DNA of 64,000 nt. Origin: Tubiluchus corallicola. Taxonomy: Eukaryota; Priapulida; Priapulimorpha; Priapulimorphida; Tubiluchidae. The position numbers and the translations under genes are program-made. The notes under the pieces were generated by a model. The model ran no database searches and had not been told where the DNA came from. It was given only the letters and a program-made list of their open reading frames with translations. Where the stretch lies: NCBI GenBank assembly GCA_030141605.1, contig JAQGDQ010000075.1, positions 124,001 through 188,000 on the forward strand, written 5' to 3'. Below are positions 13,401-25,500 of the stretch, in pieces. Positions within the stretch are counted from its first letter, which is position 1. Every line of letters starts with the position of its first letter.

Positions 13401-16400
13401 GTTGTTATCTTAGTTGCATCGATTGCCGGATGATCTAGTGACGGATGATAACAAGACATTACCCACAATGCCACACTCCAGTCGATCTAAGAATTTATGT
13501 GCTTGCAACTGTGGAAAGACACAAGCTAACAGAGATGATCCATTTGATATAAAGGTTTGTTCTGTTTGTTGCTGGTGAATGTTTGTTTGTGAATTGCCAT
13601 TTTGCTTGAGTTTATTTGAAAGATAAATTGTTTATATAGTTACCATTGAAAACTGTTTCTGTGGGTTGTTCATATTGTAATGGTTTGAACTTTCTTGAGA
13701 TCCAATCTGCACAAACTGGCTTGAACAATATTTTGATATTTTTTGAAGTCGAGTTCGGTAAACTGTACTTCTCTGAAATCCTTTAGAGAAACTTTGTGAC
13801 GTCATTGTGAGATATCGCGTTATGCTGTGTTTACTCTATAACCTTACAGAGTCCACAGGTATTGTAAGTCTCTCTGAATGTTATTTCTTTTCTGCAGTGA
13901 TGATATTGATGACTCTATAAACCAAAGAGTATTAATGCAATACCTTTCTGTGACATCTATGACTTGTTTGTGCATATGCATTACGTGGGAGTTTCTTAAT
14001 TGAATGTTAGATGAAAATTTTGGCTACATTTTAACACTGGTGAAGCTGATTATGAGGCCGTTTCATCAACTTTCCGAGTGTTTTGAATTTTGGTCATATT
14101 CAGGCACAATACCATTAGGTATCTAAAGCCTCTGTCATCCATGTCAGTTTTAGCAACCCTAGGAAGATATGGAGTGCTAAACAAATTGGTTTTTGATCTT
14201 TTGGCTAACCTATTCAAGAACTATCTACTGGTATGTCTTATAAGCTGTGCAGTTCTGCTGAACTCATCATTTTGCCACAGTTGAGAATTATTTCTCTTCA
14301 CTAAGTAAATAAACTGATCAGTGTTTATCCATTCAGTAGTAATTTTTTTGTTGTTTTTTTTATAGGCAGCCAATTTTGACTTCTACAAGAACCTTGAAAA
14401 CAACTGTTGTGGCGAATTGGAGCATTTTGAGTTTCCCGTATTTGAAGCAACCAGTGAGCAAGTTGCACCTGCTAACTTACAGGTAGAGCCATCTACTGTA
14501 AAATCTTCTAAAACAGATGAGGAAACTCACGGCAGTATGAGTCTCGGAACCAACCTCAGTAAGTTGTGTTAGATAACAATATTGTTGTAGGTACACTGCT
14601 TAGAAGCACATTTTTTTATTTAGTTCGTGTGTGAAGGAGCAGACAAACAAACAAATAATGCTGCATCAAAGGTCAGTACTAGTGTGAAAGATGACACAAC
14701 TGCAAGATAATGTGGTTTGGAGCATAATACAAGAAGTCCAAGAGGTTTTATTACAGGTAGCACACAGCAGATTAATTGCACAGCATGTAAATTCATTAAC
14801 GGCTGTCTTAGTAAGGTAAAACACGTGACGTTAAGCAAGAGATCACTTTTAATTTGCACAAAAGACTGAACAAAAAAATGTTAATATGTTAATGCTTTCT
14901 TGCATTAGTACGACTCTGTTTATACTTAATTAATTTAAATTTGTAATTAAATAGGCTTGTTGTTGCAAATCAGTAACAAAAATGTCTGCGATTTTTACAT
15001 CGTTGATGCCATTAAGAATTTCGTAACATACAAAAAAGAAAATCACCCTGCATTCGTGTGTAAACAGTAGCAATTAATTGTTACAGTGCACATTGTTTCA
15101 AAAGTGTTTTGAAATTTTCTTCGTCATTAATTTTTTTTTGACTAAGCAAGTTTTATGGAATTTACAAAATAATTATTCCCATTGAGCTGAATATTAAACT
15201 CTTGTTTGAATTACTATGTTTCATAATATAGGTCAGTCTGTAGGCGATGAAGACAAGGAAGAAGTGTTGCAGAAAGTACTAGAAGATCTGACAGTTAAAG
15301 ATGAAGGTATATTTATAACTTTATTTTGCTTCATAAACTCTAGTACAAGTAGTCTATTTAGTATCATTTTAGCATATATTGATTAGCTACTTGTTAGAGA
15401 GGTATGAAGGCTCACTAAAAATTTATTCAGTACATATGATACTAATAAAAATACCCGATATGTTTGGTATGATAACTTGTCAAGAAGATGACCATTAAAA
15501 TATATTTATATCTGAGGGCCGACTTACAAACTGTTTGGAACATTGCAGTAATGGAAGTTAGCAAATAAAGAGGAACAAGCAAGCCTGCAACTACTTGTTT
15601 GTTTTTTTAGTACTGCAGCTTTTTTGGGAGTACATACAAAAATTTTGATCATGTTGGTAGATTGAAATTTATAGATTTTTAATTGCTGTCTAGTATCTGT
15701 ATAGGTTGATTGTAGTTTTTTCCTAGTCATTTCAAGTTGTTTGTTTCTATTGTTCTTAAATGCTTTCTTAAAATTATATATTCTTTAGCGAGTCATGGGA
15801 ACTAACTTGTATTGATCGCTTACTGATTGATTGTTAACTGATCATCTCAAAAAAATGTGTGTTAGTTATGGAGACGGTACTCCTGAAATCACTAGAAAAC
15901 AGAATGTTTTGCCACCTTTCTTTTGTGGTTTTTGTACAAAAGTGCTTTCAGTTGTGTCTTTATATTGTCAAGGTTGTGTTCTCTCTTAAATAATCAGCCT
16001 TTGCCATAATTGATGGTGTAGTGTCTCTTTTTATCAATTTGTGAAGTAGGATTAAACATGATGCTCATTCCATTATACTAATGATATATTTAACAAGTAT
16101 GGACAGCACTTTAAATATTGCAATGACAAAATGTCACAAACTCGAACAGCTTTTTGCTCAACAGAGTTAGTGCTGTTGTCTCAAAACAGGTTTGCAGGTT
16201 TCTCTGCCAAGTAACTGTTTTTCATTGCCAATATTTGATTCTAATTTTGCTTACAGAGAAAGAAGTAGCAAGCCAGATATCCACAACTGAATATTTAGAT
16301 GGAATGTTGCACAGTGAAAGCCCACAGGGGTTGCGACCTCAATTTCCTCATTGGTCTCTTGTTTGTCTGGGACCTGCTTCCTTATACAGTCCTAATTCAG

Positions 16401-19377
16401 GTACAGCTATTCAGTAAAGATGGCTTGTATTTGACACTTGCATCAATTTAGATACACATAGAGTAGATGGATATGTGTTTATAGCTGAGGGATTTCAAAT
16501 GAGGTCAGTGTCATTAGGCCTGTGTAAAACTGAAATATCAGTGTGTAAAATCAGTAAATGCTTGGTGCCTAACGAAAGCATGATGTTTGCATCAGTGTAG
16601 GTGAACGACATGCAACAGATGTGAATATAAAAATTTTATACGAAGTCAATAGAAATTAATCAGAAGATACAGAAGAGTACTTGAGATTTGTTTCATAGCT
16701 GTACCAGTTGCACCCAGATTAAGTTGTCCAATGCTCATGAAATTAAACTACTTTTACTCTTGGTAGCAAGTTATATTTTGAATCTAAATTTTCTATTTTT
16801 TTTAGCTAAGTTGTAGTTATTTGAGTGTGAAGTCCTACAGAATAGTTTAATATTTTTAGGTTTGGATTTTCCTGGATTTTTACATGGTAGTAATTACTTG
16901 CTGCCTTGGGAAATCCAACCAAAAGTACAACAACAGGAATCCACTGAAAAATGGCCTTCTATTGGTGAAAGCAGCAGCAAGAAAGGGCAACATAGGACAA
17001 AGAAAAGTGTTAAAGGTAAGCAGTAAAACTTTCCATTTTTTGTTTGATTACAAGTACTTCAACATATTCGTTTTTAGAGTGGATTAAATTGATTGATCTT
17101 TACAACCGTTAAGCCTGATCACTCTTGCTTATTTTGTTAAGTGGTGGTGCACTTGGAACAGCTGGGTATGAGTTCGAAGAAAAACTGAAATTATGCTCTG
17201 CTTAAGCTCATACGTAGCTATAAATTAAGCATTAATATGATTTTACAGAGTATGGACTACGATTTATCATTGACAGAGCTCTAGTTGTTTTTTTAATTAA
17301 TTGCTTGTTGTGAGAAACCAATTCTAGTCAAGTTTTCTTGCTGAATCCCCCCGAACTTTCTTAATTAAGCCTCATTACAATTTCTGGAACGAGATAAATA
17401 AAACTAAATTGATCAGAATTGATGTATACATACATGTTGTTGAAAATTATATTTATGATTATGTATCAATTCCTAATGGGATCAAAATATAAAAGTTTTG
17501 TGTGAACTACTGATTACTTTTTTTCATATTATCCTTGAAATAACAGATTTCTAAAATTCAAATTGCACTTAAGTAATTAATCACATAATGTGTTAACCAT
17601 GTGGGAAGCCAGATTTTGATTTTTTACAACTACTGATTGCTCAAACTAGTTTTTCTAGCAATCACTCTCGTGCCTTTTGTGGTCTTTTTTGTTTGTGTCT
17701 TTGGTTTCGTGTTTAAAACTTGACTGAAAGAGAAGACATATCCCAGAACTCTTTTAGTAATTAGAGTCAGAAAACTTGCAGGGCAAACATCTGGAGTAAG
17801 GGCTCAGACAGTAGTGTAGATAAAAAGCCTGCGATTGCCTGTTTAAAGATCCAAGATGGGCCAAAATATGGAAATTATGGCAAATGACTTTGTCCCTCAA
17901 TTTGTAACATTAAGTGACTAAGTGACATAGTAAACTGCATTGTGCTAAGTATACTTAAGTGCTAACTAGTCATGTGCTAACTTTTACCATTTAGTCACAT
18001 TTTAGCATGAGCTACAAGTATCTACATGAGTTAACCACACTCTACCAGGTATAATCAGCGGTAAATGCAGTTACAGCATTATGCTCGTGGATTTGGATCT
18101 GAATTCATTCAGTCTTGTTTATTAGGAAGGCAGTGAATGACTTTTGCCGTTTATTCTGTGATTTATACTTGACTTTATTATTCAAATTATTTTATTGCAA
18201 TTTTTGTGTTAGATGTGGATTTGCAACCTTGCACAGCATATGTAGGAGTGGAATTCGAGTGTCCCCGAGGTCACAGATTCTTCTGCTCTGGACCAGACAA
18301 GATGCTGAAGATACCTTCAAACAGTGTGGTAAAGGACAATGCAACCAAACTCTTATCATTAGACATGCCCCTATACTTCCCTTGTCCATGCAGGTACATG
18401 TTTTTGAACTGCAGTAAATAGCAGTGTAATTTTAACACACACTTTTTAGGCTTTATGATATAATACTCCTTGAACCTTATTTTACTTGATAGGGCAGTGT
18501 GATTTTCAATGTGAAAGAATCTGTAAATGCGTTCTTTTACTGTGCTATGTGTGATATATGACATAAAAGTCTTGTAAAAAAAGAAATTGTGTATAAGCGG
18601 ATATTTTGAAGGATGTTATTTGTTTCTAAAACATCTTATATTTAATAAATTAATGGTAGCAAAATTGATTGTGTTCACGGCAATCCATGTTATGGCAAGC
18701 AAAAGACGTCCATAAGATTAATAGGCAAAAGCTCAAATACCAAAATTCTAGTGTTGTAACATTATGTAGAAATCCTCGAAAATATGCAAACTTATATATT
18801 TGTAAAGATGTGATTTTTTGATTAATGAAAGACAAATGTTAATGGAAATGTTAACAATTCTGTACATGTGTAAGTCAAAAATTATGCATTTTGGCGATTT
18901 TGCATCTTTAACATGTTTTTTTAAGATTTGTCTAATGCTACCACGTGTTATTTTAGATCGTCTAAATCTCTGAAAGCACAGATGATGAGGATTTATGTGG
19001 TGGTACCAAAACACCCCGTTACCATAACACTGGAACCAAAGGTTCTGCCTGCTCCTATCCCTTGTCCTGTATTCTTTCCTGGTTGTAAAGAGCCGATAAC
19101 TTTAGGGAACAACAAGTTCTGGGTAATGCGATTGCCGTATCCTTTTTCATCAAATTGGAGCTAGTTACTTGTGTAAGTTTTCGTTTCTATAATGTTGTCT
19201 GTTCAAAAAGCACTATGAGTTAGTATCTGTCTGAGTTTATTTTGTTGTCCTTCATTTTTCCTTCACCACTTTGTTAGATATATTTATTTAGGAGATCATG
19301 GACCGTATTATGCACCAACGGATTCTGTATCGGTATCATTGGGTCATTTAGTCAAAGGGTTACTTAAAGTGGTTTAA
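1500..19377 (+). CDS. SMG8: SMG8, nonsense-mediated mRNA decay factor (20 exons)
   Basis: SMG8 pairs with SMG9 and binds the kinase SMG1, restraining UPF1 phosphorylation in nonsense-mediated decay. Exons: 1500-1567 (tentative), 3276-3396, 4069-4125, 4961-5083, 5713-5864, 6923-7088, 7827-7915, 8638-8774, 9158-9288, 9857-9993, 10612-10699, 12044-12199, 13414-13554, 14366-14558, 15232-15306, 16257-16400, 16860-17015, 18213-18393, 18957-19136, 19278-19377. All junction phases agree and the total is 864 codons plus stop, against about 991 residues in human SMG8. The N-terminal G-like domain is recognisable (VCIVTIVGKSKL near residue 30, YYDAEEGVVYLHL near 86, ALVFLFSVSHIIVY near 138). The conserved C-terminal half has a Cys-rich patch LCACNCGK (about residue 500), then RDDPFDIKAANFDFY (about 515-530), MPLYFPCPC and PCPVFFPG, and ends in GHLVKGLLKVV. 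Exon 1 was chosen because it opens with ATGGCGGCG and gives the needed phase-2 donor CC|GTATGC; it is the weakest exon. The exon 9 donor (GTTGGC) is also poor. The gene converges on the carotenoid oxygenase. Confidence 0.93.
1568..3275. other. SMG8 intron 1
   Basis: The long first intron, assuming the proposed exon 1. It is AT-rich, with local near-duplicates around 2575-2700 (GTAAAATTGAGT followed by TATAGTAGTGTTAGT appears twice about 70 bases apart). No further coding exon is recognised. Confidence 0.5.
4340..4415 (-). mobile_element. tRNA-like SINE head
   Basis: Read on the minus strand, GGGCTGAGTGGTAATAGC (4410-4393) resembles a tRNA A box, and GGTTCAAATCC (4372-4362) is a near-perfect B box about 20 bases downstream. 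The spacing is short for a functional tRNA and no acceptor-stem pairing is visible, so a decayed tRNA-derived SINE is more likely than a tRNA gene. It lies in SMG8 intron 3. Confidence 0.45.
7780..7796. repeat. TG microsatellite
   Basis: A short TG run in SMG8 intron 6, close to the acceptor of exon 7. Confidence 0.85.
12456..12619. repeat. Foldback (inverted-repeat) element in SMG8 intron 12
   Basis: The left arm, about 12456-12510 (CTAATGATGGAACAAAC to CAAACTTGAAAGACAGGA), is the reverse complement of the right arm, about 12564-12619 (CCTGTCTTTCAAGTTTGGAT to GTTTGTTCCATCATTA). The inner end of the right arm is duplicated in tandem at 12543-12560. The structure fits a small non-autonomous DNA element (MITE). 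No coding capacity. Confidence 0.65.
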
Positions 19378-19963
19378 ATATCCCTTGCATTAGTAATGAA
19401 AAATGCTATTGTATTTTTGGATGTAGTTTTTTACTTGTTTACAGCAATATGCAGAGGGTCATATAGAAAAAAATTATCCAAGTTAACTCATAACCCTTAA
19501 TCTTGGCAAAAATACTTGTAACAGGAAACCTATGCCATTGTGTAGCCTGGTTTTTCCTCTTTCCAATGAGCTGTAAATATCCCCACCCTAGATGCCCGGC
19601 AAGTGCTGGTGGGACATCTTTTTTTACATTAAGTTCCGGTTATGAGCAAAAAACTACTATTTTTGGAGATTTGTCAAGCATTGTTCCTAGAGGAACGCTA
19701 TATAATGAAAAATGTCTTAACGAGGTCTTGCAGTGAAATTTATAGTGCTTAGGAAAGATTCGAAACCCAGTGGCATGCTCATATAGCCTATATGACTTGT
19801 TTATAGGACTTGATCAGATATAGGACTTGTTTATATATGCTTGTATAGCAGGAGGAACAGCTGCAAGTTAGCTTGAAGTAATGATTTTTCTGGATAGCCT
19901 TTTCTGGTGTACATTTTTCCGTTTTATTTGGAATTGAATGTACCATTCCAACAGTGTTTCCTG

Positions 19964-19973
19964 AATAAATAAA
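19964..19973 (+). promoter_or_regulatory. Candidate SMG8 polyadenylation signal
   Basis: Two overlapping AATAAA hexamers (19964 and 19968) lie about 590 bases after the SMG8 stop codon. A T-rich stretch follows at about 20010-20070. Other hexamers further on cannot be excluded. Confidence 0.4.
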
Positions 19974-20662
19974 AAATCTCACAATTAAAAAACAAGGAAA
20001 AAGAAAGGGCACAACGTTTCAAGCTACCACTCTAGTTGTCATAAGAATTAATCTGTATTAACAGTGTTTCCCGTGCCATAGCTTTTAGTGAAATAATTAA
20101 AACCTCATTTACGTTTTCACCAACTTATGTTCAATAATTCCATTTTGTATCGTCTCTGTTTGTAAACTTATATGTGCTGTATTAAGAACAGTGTTTAAAT
20201 TTGCGATTCTTTCGTGTATATTTGTTTTGTAATTATAATTGCAAATAAAAATTATATTACTTAGCAAGAAAATATGTGAAATAGTATTTATCTCCTTACA
20301 CGATGATCTTTGCAATACTATTACTATTTATTATTATTTATTACTATTATTATTTATTAGCTACTACGATGTAATTATATTTGTCTGAAAATTGATTTCA
20401 GAAATAAACCAGTACACCTTGTACATTTATATATATATATAAATAACCATTTATATACTAAATGAAGTATCTCATTCTGGTGCCATCTCATTGATGGTCT
20501 ATTTATCGATCTGGGCCACGTGGAGGTTCTTTCCGGCCGGTATTTAATGAAGAGAAAGTGTTTGTGTGGTTATAATACATTCTAAAGTCTGTTTTGCATA
20601 GGGTATTATAGGTACAATCCCACCTTCTAGCTTGCCAAAAAGACCAAATGAATGGAGGGAAG

Positions 20663-20678
20663 ATGAGTGAGTGAGTGA

Positions 20679-20750
<72 letters not shown>
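20663..20750. repeat. GA microsatellite
   Basis: A few GTGA units lead into an almost pure GA tract of about 65 bases. It creates artificial serine-leucine reading frames on the opposite strand. Confidence 0.95.
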
Positions 20751-20753
<3 letters not shown>

Positions 20754-22536
20754 CAGAGAATGAAAGATAGAAAGAAATAGGCAGAAAAAGGGAGAATGCA
20801 AAGTTGGTTCTGGAAAATTAATATCCAGGAGTACTGCATCAGTGTTTCGGTTGCTGCTGATCATATTTTTGTCTTTATCACATTGTTATTACCGATTGAT
20901 CAGTGTGATCAGATGAATATGATGAAACAATATACTGGTAGCAAGATTTTTTTATTTTACGCATAAATGTACTTGATACATACAACAGTAAAACAGAGCA
21001 TTTATTTTCTAGAGAAAATTAAGACAAAAACCGTTATTCATGAATATTCACAATAAATTTGTGTAAGTTTTAGTTTATTAATTTATAAAGCCCATTATCT
21101 ACATGTATAATGTAATATTCTAGTGGGCTACATTTCACAAAAATATAAAAGCTGGCAATTATACAATGCATTAGATCTATCAGACTTGAAATTAACAAAC
21201 TGTTACTAGTAAAACTGAGAAATATTAAAATTGATGCAAAATAATTCAGATATAAATTTTGTTTTTATTACTGTAAAACAACAATTTCTGATATTACAGT
21301 CTTTTAGATGTACATAATTTGTGCGTTTAAAATACAGCTTACATCAATCTATATTAGTTTAACAACCTATAAAATAACAACACTGTAGAAGACATAAATA
21401 CGTTTAAATAACTAAGTACATAATTACTAAATTCAGCAAATATAAGTGTAAAAAACTATTAAAAAATTCTTAAAACAATCATCGATTGATTAACAAATTA
21501 ACAATTTTAAAAAAGAGTAGAAGTAAAGAAGTTGGGACCTAGTGTTTGGGTCCTTGCAGTTAACCACCTTTTTTTACAATTTCGTTTACCTTGCACAAAA
21601 GCCTTTACCATAAAATGGTAACCAATGGCTGTTACTACATACTCTGGTTATCAAATAATCCAGAGTTAATATTCTTGACGTGCATTTTTCTCTTAGGTAT
21701 ATACATGTAAATAGATTTTCTTCCAAAATGCAAGTCTTAAACAATTACCGCTGTCAAATCAAAAAATTGTATAAAATCAGTGTGCAACTCATATTCCATT
21801 CTTATCCTATCTGCAAGCGAAACATGCAAAACTGAGAAATTTGGAGTAAGAAGAGACCACGAGTGAAAAAAGATAAAAAAATCGTATGTATAATCCTGAC
21901 ACATTCTATGACTGTTCAGTATTTTTTCTGATAATGACATTTTAAAAATTATCAAAAATTTGCAAACACAATTTGATTTCCACAAGTGACTAAACTAAAT
22001 TATACAAAGTCTCTTAAAATAAATTTTTCAGATTTAAATTATTGCAAATTTGCATCCCATAACACTCTTCAATGGTGCATTATATTCGACAATAAAAATT
22101 TGTGGGAAATACATGCAATTTAGATTTCGAAATTTAATACTCATAGAATTGTGCTGTGCTGTTGAATTGCCGTACAAAAAGGGATAGTAAACGCTAAGTT
22201 TCATGTTGAAATTTTTCATGGAGTGTGCTAAAAATTTCAATTAGCATGCAATGTGCAATTTGTGCAGTGTACTGTTAAAATCAGACATCAAAAAATTTGC
22301 ACTCTACTTGTACAATACTGAGAAAGACAGAGGCCGAAGTTTCTTGCATTTCTTGCGGAAAAATGACTTGTTACTAATAATTAATGTGTGGTACAATTTC
22401 CAATTGCTGTTTGCAGCAATAAAGAAATACCATCAAGAGACTACTTGCTCTTTGTCTTATTGTGTCATAAAAAACAATATTCAAACTAAAGCACTTGCTT
22501 AAGGGCGAAAGTGCTAGTTACATTTGCAAGTCAACA

Positions 22537-25500
22537 TCACGTTCTATTCACGAAAGCAGCATGTATGCCCATAGTGCGTACCTGTCCCACTTCAGCCCTG
22601 GCCAACTCTGTGAAGCTCTTTGCGTCTAGCAACAATAAAAAATCTGGTTCATCATCACCCACGTCACACACTAAAGCTACAACCACACCTGTAATACAAG
22701 AATAATTATTTAATGAAAATGATACATGGTTATGGGCCCACACCTACACAATAGTTCAGTACTGTAATATATTGGTAACATGTAACAGCTGCAAAGAACC
22801 AATTTTTTGCTTTATTGTTTTTAAACAGTTTAGCACATTCAAAGCCCAGGTTTATCGTTGCTTAATATAGATGTCTGTTACAGAATTAGCAAAGACCTCA
22901 AAATCAATGATAACAATTTTAGATGGAGACTCTAAAGTGGCAGTTGTGACTTAGTCGCATTTGGACGTTTATACATTGTTGTATATAAATCGTTGCGGTC
23001 ATGTAGCAGACACACTTTTCAGGACATCACCCATCCGTTTACTAAACAGGCCTATGGCTGCTTAATTTCTACTGCAAAGCACAAGCCTGTGAACAAAATT
23101 ATCCTCAAACAAAGCACTATTTTAGTAGTGCCAAATACCTTCAAGAAAATGACAAATACTTCCAGAGTTGTTCAGAAACTATTCTATTATTTACTAATGT
23201 ATCTGCATTAATTATCATTAGCCTTTATTTTGTACTTGTAAGACAATACTTACAAAAAAGCAAGTACAAACAATAGAAAAGGACAAAAAGTAGATCAACA
23301 CACAACAAAAGATAATAATTACAAAAAAGATAATTAGCAGGTTAACAAATGGGTTAAAATATCTTTGATTTCCTGATTATCAAAACCAGGTAAATGACTA
23401 GCATTAAAAAGTAATTCATTGGCTACTGATAAATTGACATAGTCATTCTATAAACGAGACGGTAATTGCTTTTTAATCATACTTTGTGTCTCTCTTGCTG
23501 AATTAAAAACAATGTTAAGAAGATTGCTAATATTGCATAAATTAACAAGCCCAAAGTTTTAACAACAGTGTAGAGATGCAACAAACAAGCATTGCACTGC
23601 ATAATTTGAAATAAAATGGTATTAATTGAAGTGTTAAGGGCAAATCTGGGAATTCAGAGTAAGGAAAACAGAATGCCTCAAATGTTGACAACTTGGCTAA
23701 CTCCACACTGCTATGAATTAACACAGTTTTAGTTTAGCTTATTCACATTCAGTACATAAATAGTGGCATATACAGTAAGACATATACCGGTGAAATTGAA
23801 ATATATCATATGCACAATATAAGAATCTATGATGACGCTAATTAAACTCAGCAGCAAGTATCATACTCAGTAGCAGCGGCATGGCATCTGCTCAGCATTA
23901 ATAACAAAAAATTAGATTTGCCAGGAACCAGTTTATTGGTCTAGATGGATTTTTACTTATTATGCACTTTATTACCCTGTAATCGTGTCAACTGAGGTTT
24001 TTTCATTTGGTTTAACCATTTAAATACATATTGTTAAAGACTCAGCACACTCATATGTTTACAGCATATTGAAAATGTCAAATGTACAATCCATGAAACA
24101 GAAGGTGAGAGAGCTTATTCAGAGTTGCCTGGATGGCAATTTAATGAAACCTGTTATATAAATGTATGACCGAATAATTTACAAATAAATACAAACAATT
24201 ACAAAATTACACCAGTAATAAATAAACAGCACCAATATTATAAATTATATTATACAAGTACATTTATACACAAAAAACATTTTAATTGGGTTTAAGTTGC
24301 TTGCCATTTTGAATGAAATCTATTACACTTAGGAAGGAATATATTGCAATTAACAGCCCCAGAAAAATTGTTAGAGCCATTTAAAAGTAAGTTTACAATG
24401 GCTTGTTTTTGAATCTAGGTTTTTCCTCAAGTTCTCTATATAAAGACCTATCTAACTGTAACACTATAAGTGATTTACTGTGTTAAAGGGGACCCATGAC
24501 ACACCCATGTAATATGGCTTTATTTTAAACAAGTAATACGAGTTATATAAGGGTTGATTTATGTGATGTACTTACCATCATCCTCTAATTCTCCATCTGG
24601 GTGTGGTATGAATACTGGCTCACTTGGGTACTGGTTTACATCACCCTTCCACTGTGTCACATTTCCCGTATTAACCTCAACCTTTAACAGCTGCACACAA
24701 AAAATGGTTGATCAATCCATTTTCAGCCAACCAAGTCAGTTTAAAGATTAGATAAGGGCTGGCAAAATTGTTTATTTAGTGCAGGTTGTTCACCGTGAAA
24801 GTCAACTGTGACAGTGAAACTACTTTGAACTTAACAATCGCAATTAAGCAACACACACTGATGTAGCAGTTTAATCCATCCTGCTCAAAATGATTAAGCC
24901 TCATATATCAACTATTGCAAATTGTTCAGTTCTAGCCACTTGACACTTTTATTCAGACAAAATTTGATAAATGTACTTCATTGATTGGCAGTCTTGATAC
25001 AACCAAGATACACAGGCCGAAACAATATTTATTTTTTGTCAGTCCCAAAAGCTTTTGGATGTTGTTTACCATAAATTCGTTGTTTATAATAATTATAACG
25101 GCATTGGAATGCATAATTTATTTTGATACTTCTCCCTTTGTTTGTAATTAACTTGCTCTTGTTGCGAATGAAGCCGTCACTTCAAATATTAATGTCCCTT
25201 ATATTAGCAATAACATGTGTCATTGTCAGCAAATGTTATAAAACATACAGCAACATTTGCAATGTTAATGTGAAATATTACATCACATTAAACAATGAGC
25301 CTACCGAGTTCTTGTAACCGCCATACATCGTGCCTGATGTTGCATAAAAATACTGATAATTCTTCCCATTATACTTCTCATAGTTAATTCTTGGCAGTTC
25401 TAAGCCTGGAAATACAATGAAAACAGTTAACTCAAGGATGGTAGCAAGATTAATAATTTTTACTGATCAGGCAGATGATATGACATATGACGACCAACTA

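Larger units (their letters stand above)
19378..22536. other. Convergent intergenic region between SMG8 and the carotenoid oxygenase
   Basis: It contains the 3' untranslated tails of both genes and a long GA microsatellite. No coding exon is supported: the open frames here are short and composed of low-complexity or AT-rich sequence. Several TTTATT motifs between 20950 and 21270 could be polyadenylation signals for the oxygenase on the minus strand, but none stands out. Confidence 0.5.

Noticed and set aside
18192-18564. Minus-strand open frames over SMG8 exon 18
   Set aside because: They are antisense to a clearly conserved SMG8 exon and resemble no protein.
20544-20864. Minus-strand open frames rich in Ser-Leu repeats
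   Set aside because: They are the translation of the GA microsatellite; no conserved sequence on either side.
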